Shown piece after piece: positions 13,023-24,788 of a stretch of 64,000 nt of DNA. The notes beneath the pieces were generated by a model, which was given only the letters and a program-made list of their open reading frames with translations, was not told the origin of the DNA and made no database searches. This DNA comes from Stichopus chloronotus. Taxonomy: Eukaryota; Echinodermata; Holothuroidea; Aspidochirotida; Stichopodidae. Location: NCBI GenBank assembly GCA_021234535.1, contig CM037837.1:4938218-5002217 (forward strand), written 5' to 3'. Position 1 is the first letter of the stretch. The number at the start of each line of letters is the position of its first letter. A program made the translations under genes and the position numbers.

Positions 13023-16000
13023 CTGGAGTTGAAAAAGGAAAAAGAAACAATCACAGGTCGACGAATCGTACCTGACGACCAAGGTTCCAGCCACACTGGT
13101 CAGCTGTACCACGCACTGATACTTGACGACCAGTATGGAGAAAAACTTGTCAGACTAGCAACCACCATAAAATTTAAAGAAATTATGCAGATTCAATTGT
13201 TAAACCTTTGAAGAGCATTCAAATAAATACGATAGGAAAGGTTGAGTGACAAGCATCTAAAAAAACAAAAAAAAAAGCTGACTTTCTTCAGAAGTTGCAC
13301 ACTGAAACCCTGAATGACAATCCATTGGAATTTTGTTCATATTTATAATCGTTTTTGAGATATAACTTTTCAAAGTTAGATGGAAATGAAAAACAGACGA
13401 CGTGTGGTGTTGCACAGGGTCAGTACTTCTTTTGTCAATCCTTTACACATTGTCTCGTAATTACTTAATTACCATACTGGATTTAACATTTACAAGTGAT
13501 ACTGATATTTTTTTTAGGAAGACAATATATGCTTCCAAAATAAAACCCTTGGAGCATATTAAATTCTCAATTGTGCTTGAAATAAAGGTTTAGCAAACAG
13601 AGGATAACATCAGACATAACATAGGGGTCCATCTCTTGATGTCACAAGTTTGCATACTTAGCTAATGTTTATTCATGATGTAGATGTGAGACAGGAATCT
13701 GCATGTAAAATTGTCAATATTTGATGGATTGTGAAAAAACTTGTGGCTATTTTCAAAGTTTTCAATGATTAATAAACCCAGTACTCCAAAATATGATTTT
13801 CATGTCACACAACCTTTAAAAGAACACAACCTTTAAAAGAACCTTTCACAAAAAGCAAGTTTGCCAAAAATTCAGGAGCAATATTTCATGCATTTATTGG
13901 GAAAATCGTTCTATGAAGGGGCCAATTTGTGACATTTTATTACATCAATTCCTTACTGGTTCTGTTGTTAAATTTCCACTATATGAGAGCAAGTCGTTGA
14001 GGCATTTCAGTACACTGGATCCCAAAAACTGTAACCCTCGAAAAGGTGGAAGATTTTTTCAAAACCAAAGAACCAAATGAATTCATTCTGACTGGTCTCT
14101 TAGTGATCGAAGGATATGCCAAAAATCCCATCCAGTTGGCACCCACATAAAAATAATTACCGATATAAATTTTTGAGTCGAGACTGTTATGCACTATCTT
14201 TAATGTCTTGATAGATACTTCATTACGTGAATACCAACCTCCTCTGTGGAATTTGACGTAGATGGTTTGGTGGTCCTGATAAACGTTAGGGTACCCCTCT
14301 TGTAATCATAATTTGGAACTCCCCTAAAAATGAAAACAAAAATCACAATAACTATCAATTACTTGTAAAACCAAACAAAACATTCTTGAACACTTCATCT
14401 TTTTCAAGACAGTTTGTATTTTGCTTGACAATGTAACAAATATAAAAGGGATATTGACACAACTTCCCTCGTGTTAATCCTTCATTTTGAATGGAATTTT
14501 AATTACATTTCAGTGTATTTAAATGCTACCTGAAGGAGAACTAAGCAGTAGTAAACTGGATAACAACACATAGTGTCCAGAAATAGCAATTTCACAAAAA
14601 ACAGAGAGAAAATGTACTTAGTCAACATGATTTGTCAATATATAAAATTTACAAATTATATCATTTACCTTTTGTAGACTACTGGTGTTAATGGCACTGG
14701 TTCAGATTTTGTGTTCTTTGTTTTTCCATCCAGCCTTCTGCCTTCTCCTTTAAAAGCCTAGAATAGTATTTCAGGAAAGGGGTGATGCATGTGAATGTGA
14801 CATTATATCATCTAAAACAGTTTACAAATTTTTGTGAAGGGAGAGTCACCCAATGGTGCCTGTTGCCTGAACAACGGACGGGTAGATGCGTATTACTCAT
14901 GCACCAGCTCTGACTGCATTTGGAATACCAACGTCCCAAACTATCGCTTGGATTCTGACTCGGTCTTTGTGCAGATTGTATGCTATTTAAATTCATGAAT
15001 GAAACATAATTGATTACACTCAGTAACAGCCAGTATCTCTCTTCTTAAAGGTATAAACATTCATGCAGTCACGAGTGAGCCAACCACCAAATGTCAACAA
15101 AGACTCGTAAATATTGAGACTGTGGATCCCAAGATGAGACGAATCTGTAATTGTTTGCAGGTGTTGGGTGTGTACGTTAAAAGACGGTACATACCAACAC
15201 CTGCTTGGAAGACTATGGCGCCTGTAAATGTAGAGGGAGGTTCTTCATTTATTGCACTAAACAAAAGCATTGAGAGATGTCATTAGATGAAACAAAACAG
15301 ACAATAACATGCACTGTAAATGAAGAAGGGGCTATAGGTGTAAAGAGCAGGGAAGGACAGATAAAGGGTATAGATGCAAGAGCAGCATAAATGCATGAAG
15401 GGGGAGAAATTATATATAAAACAAAAATTTAGTCAATCACAAAATAAGTGCTTTTGTTTCTCTTGCCATAAAAGTATTCTGTTCCACATATTCCTTCGCA
15501 TGGTCTTGTTTATCGACCTGCATATCCTGACAAAGAGAAAAAGAAAAAAAACAAAAATCAAATTTATTTCCTAAGTTCAACCTGCATTTTTGACTTCTTT
15601 AGCAAAAATTTCTGTCACATCATGTTATGCATGTAGTTGCAATTTTTTTTTTTTTTTTAATAAAAATGACAATTTGATAAAAGGTTACCATTCTTTTGAG
15701 TGAAATATATTGTGCTTCTCAAAAGCCTGGCAACTGGAACAGGATCAAAGGGAGACACGGTTGATGAGAATATATACGAAAGGGAGCACTCGGCAAAACT
15801 GGTATCACAGATCCAATCCATCGACCAATCTAGTTCACCACTAGCACCCCACTTGAAAGCAAGTACCACGCAACTAGCACGACACTAGCACATCAAATTT
15901 AATTTGGGTTAGCTTCAATGAAACATTGCATCATTGTTCTTCTTAGTAGGTGTATCTACTGTGTTACTACATCAAGTATCACCACTGGATGGCAGTATAT

Positions 16001-19000
16001 TGCTCACCTCCTGGTCTTGATGGTTGATTTTTGGCTTTTCAGGCTCAACATAACCTACTGGAGGTGCAAACTCAACCTGGAAGGGAGAAAAGTTAGCGAA
16101 GAGAAAAAGGAGGCAAAGCAAAAGTAGGGCCATCATCACCAACATGAGCAGTGTTTTAATATAGCAATACAAGAAATGTTATAATCACTCATATCAAATT
16201 GCTAGGTTACAGTTTCCCTCCCCCTTCATCTTTTCCACTATCACCTTTAACTTTTGACAAAACAGCTACCATACTTGACCTTTACAATATTAGCATTATA
16301 ACTACAGTTATGCAAATTCAGAATGTGAATATACATAAGCACTAATATAATGAATTCATAACAACTGTTGGTTGGTCAGCTTAGGCAGACATTGTTTCAT
16401 TATTAATTAATGAGTTACAGCTTTAGTAAGGATACAAACATTCAAAGGCATTAGTGATGATGGTCCTTTAACAAAGTTCAATGCAAAAATGATGACTTTG
16501 CCAAATATTGTCCAAAACTGTTACATTTACATCAATTCCCTCAAAGATGAGGTCAGTTCTTCTTTACTTGTTGAATAATAACATAAAAGAATGCATCTAG
16601 TCACTGGAATTTGCTTGCATATTTTTTCTGTAATGCAAACTACAATGAGGAAAGTTTACTGCACATCTATGGCACCATTCCGTGTTATCGGTTCACAGAA
16701 TACAACTCTGGTAGAAAAAGAGAAAGGAAACATTTTCCTGCAACTTACACTCATGTCACACTCGATAATAGAAACTGCATCACTTGGTTTGGTCTCTAAA
16801 ACTAACAATTCATAAACCTGACAGAAAAGTGAATAAAAAAGTGTGTTTAAAAACAAATTGTATCTTTGAAACAATACCTTAAAAGAATTTTACTGAAAAT
16901 GAAAAAACACTGCAAAATGGGAAGGCAAAAACATTATACCTAAAGGTTCACAAACGAATGGGGCTTTTGCTTAAAAATGGTGGTATCAAAAAACGGTGAT
17001 AAGAATTTGATGCAAACATTAACATACATGAGGTTTCAATACTGTTTTCTTTTCAAAATAAATTATGGTCAGGAGTACTCATAGCATGGTGATCACATGG
17101 AAGTTCAGAGTTAAAGGCAGCTTACCTTTTTATTGTACTTTATTGCAATTAGATCGCCCTTTGTCAAACATGCAAAGCTTCTTAAGACATTTTCCAATCT
17201 GCAACGGCAAACTCAGTCAAGGATACAACGGAGGTCTTCAAAGCAAATTCTCATATATATAAATACTACTGGTGCACAGCAACCTTGCAATTCTTTGTGC
17301 CTTTTTCCTTTTTGGTTAGGGGCAGAGGGAGAGTGGGAGAGGGTAAAGGTGCTTCTCAGTAGCAGCATTTCCATTCTGATAGGAAGACAATTGATTTCTT
17401 ATGGTTTTGTTTCTAGTATGATATATTTTACAATCTATTCGAAGTTATATTGGCAAGCTACAGCTGCCCCAGTGCAAACCAATGGGTGTCCATCATCCGC
17501 CATAACTTACAAAGTAAGTGACTGCAATGAAAGTTGTACTGCAGTGTCATCATGGATGTAAACTTGAAAAATGTACAAATTTTTAATTGTAAGCAACCAA
17601 AAAAATACTTTGTGAGATATTGAATTGAAATTTGAATTGAAATTTATATGTTTTATCACAAGAATATGTACACATATGAGAGGAAGTCCTCCCAAAAAAG
17701 ACACAAGAGGCTAAGCAATGTACAGGAGTCCCTGAAAAAGAAAATTTAAAGAACAAATTTACAGATATAAAAATGGAAAAAGAAGGAAACTGTATGCACT
17801 TATCACCATTGATCCTATCTTGTGCCTCTTCATATTCAAGACAACTACTGGCCATGAGTCACTCAACCCTCAATAAGACAGAGCTTCTCAGAATCACCTG
17901 TGCTCCTTTCCTCATCAATTCTTTTGGTAAATCGTTGCAGCCGTCATACGGTACATCCCGTACGGGTAGATGCCACAGTCCAGGTCATGTGACAAGCATT
18001 TAACTAACCTCTACAAATAAAGAAGTTACCTCCATTCATCATTTTAGTATTTCAAGGAATTTGCTTGGAGCTTTGCTAGAGTCTGCTATCTTATTCTTGG
18101 GTTTCTATGGTATCTTACACATGCCTTGTTAAAAACTTGAACAGTTGACTTTGGGTTTAAAGGACAATAATAATTGGGTTACTTTGTGTTCCCACCGTCA
18201 TTGTTTCAGTACACTGTAGATGACTCGGGGTGGACATCATTTCACAGACGCAACATTTTTCACTTCTCTGGTGTGCTTTAATATCAAACATCAATAACAG
18301 TTGGTTTTTGCCTCTTATGCCTCGGGCATACTATAGTAAATTGCGTACTGCGACTGCTTGCAACTGGGTCATTTTTAATATGTTTGCTAAAACTCCGCAT
18401 GGACTGCGTCGAGTTGCATTGAGTTTGGGACTAGTTGCATGGATTGCAGACGAGTCGCTCGTTCCTCCATGCTCTGGCGCGCACCGGAGCGCATGAAGCA
18501 ACTGGTTGCAACTAGAAATCCCTTGCAACTGGTTGCAGTCTATTCGCCAACGTGATGCAACAAATTTTTCGTAGTGTGACCGAGGCTTTAGTGCTTCTGA
18601 TTCCCATCATCCAAGTTTGCCATTTACAATCAAAATATTCACATTAATCTACATCATTTTGTGCACCTTTCTTTCAGATCAAATTTGAGGAACAGATTTT
18701 TAACAGATTTGTAATTGTCTAAAATATCTGAGATTTCCTGTGGGACAATTCAACTGATATGCAGAAAGTAGAGTCAAATCACTTCTAAAGAGCCAATGTT
18801 GGCACCCAGAAAACCTGAAGTTGAAAAGGGTGTTCTTGGACATTTTAACTTTTCGGAGTAAAAAATTGGGAGTAAAATAGTTTTGGGGAGTAAATGCCTG
18901 GAGTGCTATAAATTTTCTACCATTTAGAAATCCTTCTGATTCAGAGGGTTAAACAAAATTCTCAAAAATGGTATCCTTTAATGAGGAAAAAGGAACACCT

Positions 19001-22000
19001 TTGCTGGATTCAAATTAAAAAAAAGAATGAAGGCATTCTCATTTGCAGCATCACACCAAACTTTAGAGCACATTTGCCACGCTACCTCTTTCTGACATTT
19101 GGGAGAGCACAGTATGATGAGGTTTGCAATGAATAACTGAAAAATTACGAAACCACAGCTTCAAAGGATACACAGCTTTTGGGTTTGAGATGTCCAGGAA
19201 GTCAACATGTTGAGGTTGAAATTTTGAATAAGTTGCCACTGGCAGACTCGCACTCTCAATTTCTACGAGGTCACCTTCTTCCAGGAGCAAATTCTGCATC
19301 ATCTGAAAAGGAAAAAAAAGGACACAAAAATCAACAAGAATAAAAAATGAGAAATCAATGTGGAATGTAATAAAGAGTGGGAGATCAATGTGAATAAAGA
19401 ATGGGAAATCAATATATAATGTAATTAAACAGACAATGTGAGTGAGAAAGTCAGGAATCAACATTTCAACAAAAAAAATTACTTTCCAAAGAGCAGTTGG
19501 TAAAACTTAAACAACCTTTACACAGAAAATGTTTAATGTGCATAGACTTACCTATTCAAATTAACACATAACAATTTACAACTTCTTGAGAAAGATGTAC
19601 ACTGAAGGATTCATTGTGTACAAATGAAAACCCAACAGAGAAAAAATGACCTTGTGACAAGCAAGGACAGTGTAATACTACAGGCTGCAGGCATGAGTAC
19701 CTTTGCCCTGACATGATTTTCAGAATAGCAAACGTTATGATGCTACTCCCATCCCTCGATACCAGCTTTTAGACAGTGACTCATCACCCGTGGCAGCTCC
19801 ACTTCTCCCACCGCCTTACTTCTAGTCTCTCCAACAGCCTCTCTTAAATACCTTCACATGTGTAACTAAAATAATGAGTCCCTGTGTATGATGTGCAAAA
19901 TGAGTTACTCTGCATGTTCAGAATTTACTGTCAATCAAAGAACAGAGCCAATTGAGAATTTTCCTTACCCCTAACCAAAAATGCAGCATGGGGTGATGAG
20001 TAACTGTGCTGGAATAGCAAAACACTCTGTATGATACTGTACAGTATATGAGTTTGTGCAAGAGAATACCGAAACATGTCACATACACATCAATCACACA
20101 TTCAAGCAAGTAAATATTTGGGCTAATAATGCACATTCTTAAAGCTAATTATACACCATGGTAACTACCTTCTAAGGTGAATCATGCAATAAATTAAGCA
20201 GGCTTTCCCAATGAGTCTTGGAATCACCAGAACTGTGGACCTAGCAGGTTAAGTAGACGACCCAAATTGTGAGCTTACCCAGTAAGGAATGTGAATCTTT
20301 CCTTCATCTGCAACAAACTCCAAGACCCCACAATGTGTCGCTTTTGAATCTCTCTTGGAGAGTTTGAAGAGCATCGGATACTCGATGTTAAGCTTTTCTG
20401 ATGACGGAAATATCAATATGGAGAAACTATTGCCAGGTGTAGTTCTACTCATAACAATAAAGTAATAATTGTTTTTGGAAGAAAACAGAACACATCCAAT
20501 GATGATGTGCATGATATCATAATACAACAAGAATATTAACTCAAAGAAAATTAAATCCAACATATAGCTTGGTGGCATACAATATTACAAACGTGAGAAA
20601 AACATTTTTTTCCCATCTCGCAAATAGCGGAAATACCACACTGCAGAAAAGTATTTGCATGTCAACTCTTCAATGGAGTTCTTTGAATGTGTCTGTCGTA
20701 GACTATGTTCTAAGGCTTCCTTTTTCTGCCTTCTACTTTTTCTTCCTTTTTTTTTCTTATCCTTTTTTCTTCTCTCCTTGTTCTCTTCCCTTCTTCTCTT
20801 TTCTTTCTTCTTGTGTCAATTTGCATACTTCTCCTGATTTGTATCAATGTTTGTATATTTTTGGTTCAATTTCTACATGGTCACTAACATGCAATGCCCT
20901 TTATATGCTTTTCTCGGCCTAATACTGCATGACAGTAAATTTGTGCAATGATATCTTGTAAAAGCATACTGCATCGGGAATAAATTGGAAATAAAAAAAA
21001 ATAGATTTCTGCAATACTCCAGACAAGTTGACCAAAGTGGGTGATCTTTAATTTAATTCTGGGAGACACCCTTAAAAATGTTTTTTTTTTTTTTCTCTCC
21101 ATTACAATCTAGTTGTATTATTTGTCCTATTGAGAGTATAAGTGCTGGAATGTTAATCAGCTGTTAACATACTCTGAAGTAAGAACAGTATGCTTCATTA
21201 TCAAGTAGTTCATAAAAGAATATGTTTGGCTTTTTGATGAACTTAACAGAGTGAAGCAAAACATGGAGACTTTCTTTGTATCATAAGCCACATGGCATGA
21301 TGCTCTTTCCCCTTGCAAAATTCTTTCCTAAGTCTCTATTTAAAACTTTTAGTAAATTTGCATCATTTTATCATGAACATGCATTCAGGATATGGCTTTC
21401 ACCAAAATTTTTGTTTAATTTCCACCTTTATCAAGTGCAGGTCTGGCTATGATCAACAGTAAAAAAAAGAAAATATGAAAAATAGGGTATTATTCCTTAC
21501 CTAGAAACATTGTAACAGTTATAGATAAAGATTGAATACCTTAGACTGATGCTACTTTAAACTTCTTACTGTACTTGAGAACATTCTAAAGGGCATATGT
21601 CACCACTTGCTGAAGGGCATGCATTTTAGGAATGCCTGATTTGTTTTAAACATTGTGCTACTAAAGATCACATCACAGTGAAGACCACACAAAGTTTTTC
21701 ACTTCTTCATGAGAATTGCAAGTTGACTTCCATTTTGTTTCAACTGGACTCACCTAAGGTATCTAGAGCTGAGGGTGGCATAATGACTGTGAAGAAAAGA
21801 ATGATATGAAAAATTAAGATCTGGTTACCTATAGCCTGGCTGTTATCACTTGTATAAAAAAGTTTAATCACGACAGGATCAGTGTTGCACAACCCTTGGA
21901 TTCCCATACCCACTGAGTTCTCCCCCCCCCCCCCCCCCTTCTCACAAACATGCCTGCAACACAACCAACTTGATACAAGATGACACATAAGAACAGTTGC

Positions 22001-22719
22001 AGAATATGTGCAGCCTAATCATGTTCTTAATGGTATTTTATGTGACACAAACATACAGTAAGCCATTTTGAGTTGCTACTTGGCTGCTACATTTGTAAGC
22101 ATCAATTACATTCTAGCTCTATTTACAATTTCAGTTTCACTTGGGCCTAATACATTACACCTAGTAAGTCTAAGACCAAGATTTTAAATTTCACAGACAT
22201 CTGTTTGGGGCTCCTGGCAACTGTTAAAATGAAATACATTCAGCACTTACCCTAGCATAGGCCCTAATCTGAGAGATTTAAAATGCTCTCCTATTGAACT
22301 TTCAAGTTCTTTCCCCTATGGTAATTTGTACTCTCCAGCCCATAGTTTTAAAATGAGACCGAGTACCACTGGCTGAATGGAACAAAATTTGTAGAGGGTA
22401 CCATGAAGAAATATTAAACACAGATCGTATTTTAACATTGCCTATGTGAATTGTTAAATATCACATGTTCTGTTGGCAAGATTACATATTTAGAGATGAA
22501 GGCATCAATAGCCTCCATCACTCGCTGCGTTTTTTCGTGCGTGACCGTTCATGATCATAACATCCAATTGATGTAAGAGGTGATGAAGCCAAATCACTAC
22601 TCACTCTTGCCACCGCTCTCCAGATCTTCTCGTGGCACAGACAGCATGCTAACCGAATAACACCTGTACTGGGTTTTAAACCTTTGAGGGAAAGGCCCAC
22701 GGAACATGTTGTACCCAAA
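12948..22719 (-). CDS. UFD1: UFD1, ubiquitin-binding cofactor of p97/VCP (gene span)
   Basis: UFD1 pairs with NPL4 to deliver polyubiquitinated substrates to the p97/VCP ATPase, for example in ER-associated degradation. Exons in transcript order: 22719-22605, 21786-21754, 20397-20279, 19302-19172, 17198-17126, 16817-16749, 16076-16008, 14757-14669, 14323-14239, 13022-12948. Every junction has AG/GT splice sites and matching phase, giving 285 codons plus stop; human UFD1 is 307 residues. Seen in order: [10 protein letters not shown] and [12 protein letters not shown] of the double-psi barrel, [45 protein letters not shown], then a linker with two SHP-type p97-binding boxes ([11 protein letters not shown] and [11 protein letters not shown]) around the NPL4-contact segment [15 protein letters not shown]. 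The initiator ATG probably sits on a separate upstream exon. Orthology rests on motif recall and is very secure. Confidence 0.95.
14239..14323 (-). CDS. UFD1: UFD1 exon: NPL4-contact segment
   Basis: Encodes [20 protein letters not shown], matching human GIPNYEFKLGKITFIRNSRP, then STSNSTEE. The donor GTTGGT is unusual; the same donor hexamer is used at HIRA exon 45,792-45,953. Confidence 0.93.
14669..14757 (-). CDS. UFD1: UFD1 exon: first p97-binding SHP box
   Basis: Starts [12 protein letters not shown], the counterpart of human AFSGSGNRLDGK, followed by a Thr/Pro/Val-rich linker. Acceptor TATTCTAG, donor GTAAAT. Confidence 0.9.
16008..16076 (-). CDS. UFD1: UFD1 exon: end of folded domain
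   Basis: 23 codons, phase 0 to 0: [16 protein letters not shown] then INHQDQE, matching human DFDAPLGYKEPER. It joins directly in phase to the SHP-box exon, so a linker segment present in human (STEGEADHSGYAGELG) appears absent or unrecognised. Confidence 0.92.
16749..16817 (-). CDS. UFD1: UFD1 exon
   Basis: 23 codons, phase 0 to 0: [20 protein letters not shown] then DMS. Acceptor TTCTGTCAG, donor GTAAGT. Confidence 0.94.
17126..17198 (-). CDS. UFD1: UFD1 exon
   Basis: Encodes [20 protein letters not shown] then YNKK, matching human LENALRNFACLTTGDVIAIN. Acceptor CCGTTGCAG, donor GTAAGC. Confidence 0.94.
18318..18587. mobile_element. PIF/Harbinger-like MITE in a UFD1 intron
   Basis: Ends TGCCTCGG and CCGAGGCT are inverted and both are flanked by TTA (18,315-18,317 and 18,588-18,590), the target duplication typical of PIF/Harbinger. 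The interior repeats TGCAACTGGTTGCAAC-like words several times. The 88-codon plus-strand open frame inside it is not a gene. Confidence 0.55.
19172..19302 (-). CDS. UFD1: UFD1 exon: second N-terminal subdomain
   Basis: Encodes [17 protein letters not shown], then [20 protein letters not shown] and KAV. Acceptor CCTTTTCAG, donor GTATCC, which is weaker than its neighbours. Two bases carry over to the next exon. Confidence 0.95.
20279..20397 (-). CDS. UFD1: UFD1 exon: barrel domain
   Basis: Encodes [17 protein letters not shown], then [21 protein letters not shown], closely matching human UFD1. Donor GTAAGC; phase 0 at exit. Confidence 0.95.
21754..21786 (-). CDS. UFD1: UFD1 33-base microexon
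   Basis: Acceptor TCTTCACAG, donor GTGAGT. Encodes [11 protein letters not shown] across the junction, the most conserved UFD1 signature. A C-run of about 18 bases lies in the adjoining upstream intron near 21,921. Confidence 0.92.
22605..22719 (-). CDS. UFD1: UFD1 exon: start of barrel domain
   Basis: Acceptor TTTTAACAG, donor GTGAGT. Encodes [12 protein letters not shown] then [14 protein letters not shown], ending in GGK plus one base. It aligns with human FNMF...STQYRCFSVSML. Phase 0 at entry implies that the start codon is on an earlier exon or is the internal ATG of NMF. Confidence 0.93.
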
Positions 22720-23814
22720 CTGTTAAAATGAAAGGAGCGATAAGACACAGAAATGCCCAAAGTTGGATTAAGAAATTCAGGTATTGAAGGGTAGATAAAT
22801 ATATCACTTACAGTATGAACTCAGTTATGAATTCCTGCTACAATATCTACTGTACCTCTCATTCAGTCAGAACATTATACGAAAATATTATCTTGGTTCA
22901 GTCTAAAGGCTAACCTAATTGCAACGCCATCTGTTGTTAATCTAATAATAGAAGAATGTTTGTACTATTCTACATGAAAACTGAAAGTTAACTTAAAATG
23001 AGAAAACATTGTAAACATTTAGAAATAGTTCAAAACTTGCACCCCAGAAATCATAGGAAATCAAACAGTATGGTCACTATGGTGCAAAGTCTGCTATATT
23101 GGCACCAAATTTTGCATATATGGCTCTCCATGGACATCTCTGACTTGTCTCTTGCAAAAGCTGGCCATACTGAATACTGTATTTCCATACAGTGTAGTCC
23201 CATCTCTATGATCACATGGTATGTGTTTTCAGTGTAAAGCACTAAAGGTGTGCAGAAGACAACAAGCAATTATGCTTTCATGGTCAACCTGTTATGTAAC
23301 CTATTAAAGCCGGTGATAACAGATTTCTCTGCTGTTTGACTATTGCATTGAAGAGAAACAGAAATATCACTAAATATCAGTAATATCATAAAAATTTAAA
23401 ATAATGGTGAAATATCGAAAATAAACGTGAAATATTGAAAGTTGCAGTGAAATACTTGTGGAAATATCAGTATTAATCAAAGAGAAATACTGTACAGTTT
23501 GTGTGCATTTGGGATTCTCAGGCATACAAATATTGCGTATACAGTATGTCAACTTACTCTGTGTGAATATATGTAAATTGTGTGAGAGAAATAGCAGTTA
23601 TAATCGAAGTACGAATATTTGGTGTCTGATTATACCAGTTGTCATTTGTTTGAAATTTGAATATCCTGAAAACTTACAAGTTAGAAACATTTGTGGTTCC
23701 CTGACTGATAGGCATATGCCTTAGCATCATTGCCATGGATACAATAACTTTAATTGGCAACAGTTTGGGCCAAATATGGACCATCATGTCTGTAATGTAT
23801 TTCAGGTACAACTG

Positions 23815-24490
23815 TAGAATACCCCGCCGATATGAAACCTCACTAAGCCCCCTGAGGAGCAGTCACAGTCATAGCAGAATCTTTCCTACACTACAAAATA
23901 ACACTTACTGTAAGTGTATGCTTCCACTGCGACTGCACCTCCACCTGGGTTTGGAGGCTTAGTGTTAGTTAAAAGATTTTTTAAAGAAAGATACCGTAAC
24001 CTACACTACAAAATAACACGTAAGTGTATATTCCGCCAACATGAAACCTCACTGAGCCTCCAGAGACTCAATCACAGTCATATTGAAGCTTTTTTTTTAA
24101 AGAGAGATAACCTACACTACAAGCCATGCAATCATAGTCAGTCATTCTCGAAATAACACGCAAAGGTATATGCTGCCACTGCGACTGCGCCTCCACTCCA
24201 GACTGGAGGCTCAGTGGACTCAGAATATTTTCTAAAGAAAGACAACCTACACCACAAAATAACATGTAAGTGTACAGTATATGCTTCCACTGCAACTGTG
24301 ACTTTAAAGAAAGATAACCTACACTACAAAACAACATGCAAGTGTATCTGCCACCAATATGAAACCTCACTGAGCCTCCGAAGGTTTCAGTCGCAGCCAC
24401 ATCATAGATTTTTTTAAAGAATGATAACCTACACTACAAAATAACATGTAAGTGTATATGCTGCGACTGCACCTCCACCTGGGAGGGAGG
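23815..24490. repeat. Irregular tandem repeat
   Basis: Several blocks alternate between AACCTACACTACAAAATAAC, AAGTGTATATGCT, CACTGCGACTGCACCTCCA and ATGAAACCTCACTGAGCCTC. At least four partial units are present, with unequal lengths and A/T slippage at AAAGAAAGATA. It lies between the first clear UFD1 coding exon and its possible start exon. Open frames here on both strands are repeat-derived. Confidence 0.6.
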
Positions 24491-24785
24491 ACGCCTGTCA
24501 GCACTGACAAGATTGCTTCTGTATGAACCATTACTACTTGCACAGTGCAGAATATGCAGATGTTACTGCTGACTTAAAAAGCTCTAGCTGTTCTGCACAG
24601 GTTTAAGATTGATCAATTTACTGTATTTTAAAGGTCTTAACACAAACTGTGAAATATCTCAAAGCTTAAAAAAATTAAATTTCCTCTATATGTGCCTGTG
24701 AAATTGAATGTAAGGGAGCATGAAACCAAGAACGGTCACACTAGTATTTTGTAAGTTTGCTCTGAACAAAGGGGACACAGCGCAC

Positions 24786-24788
24786 CAT
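24786..24788 (-). CDS. UFD1: Candidate UFD1 start codon on its own exon
   Basis: The next exon enters in phase 0 with FGYNMF, against MFSFNMF in human, so only a few residues are missing. An ATG immediately followed by GTGCGC lies here on the minus strand, in a region with some CpGs. The donor is weak and other ATG-GT positions exist upstream, so this is a suggestion only. Confidence 0.25.
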
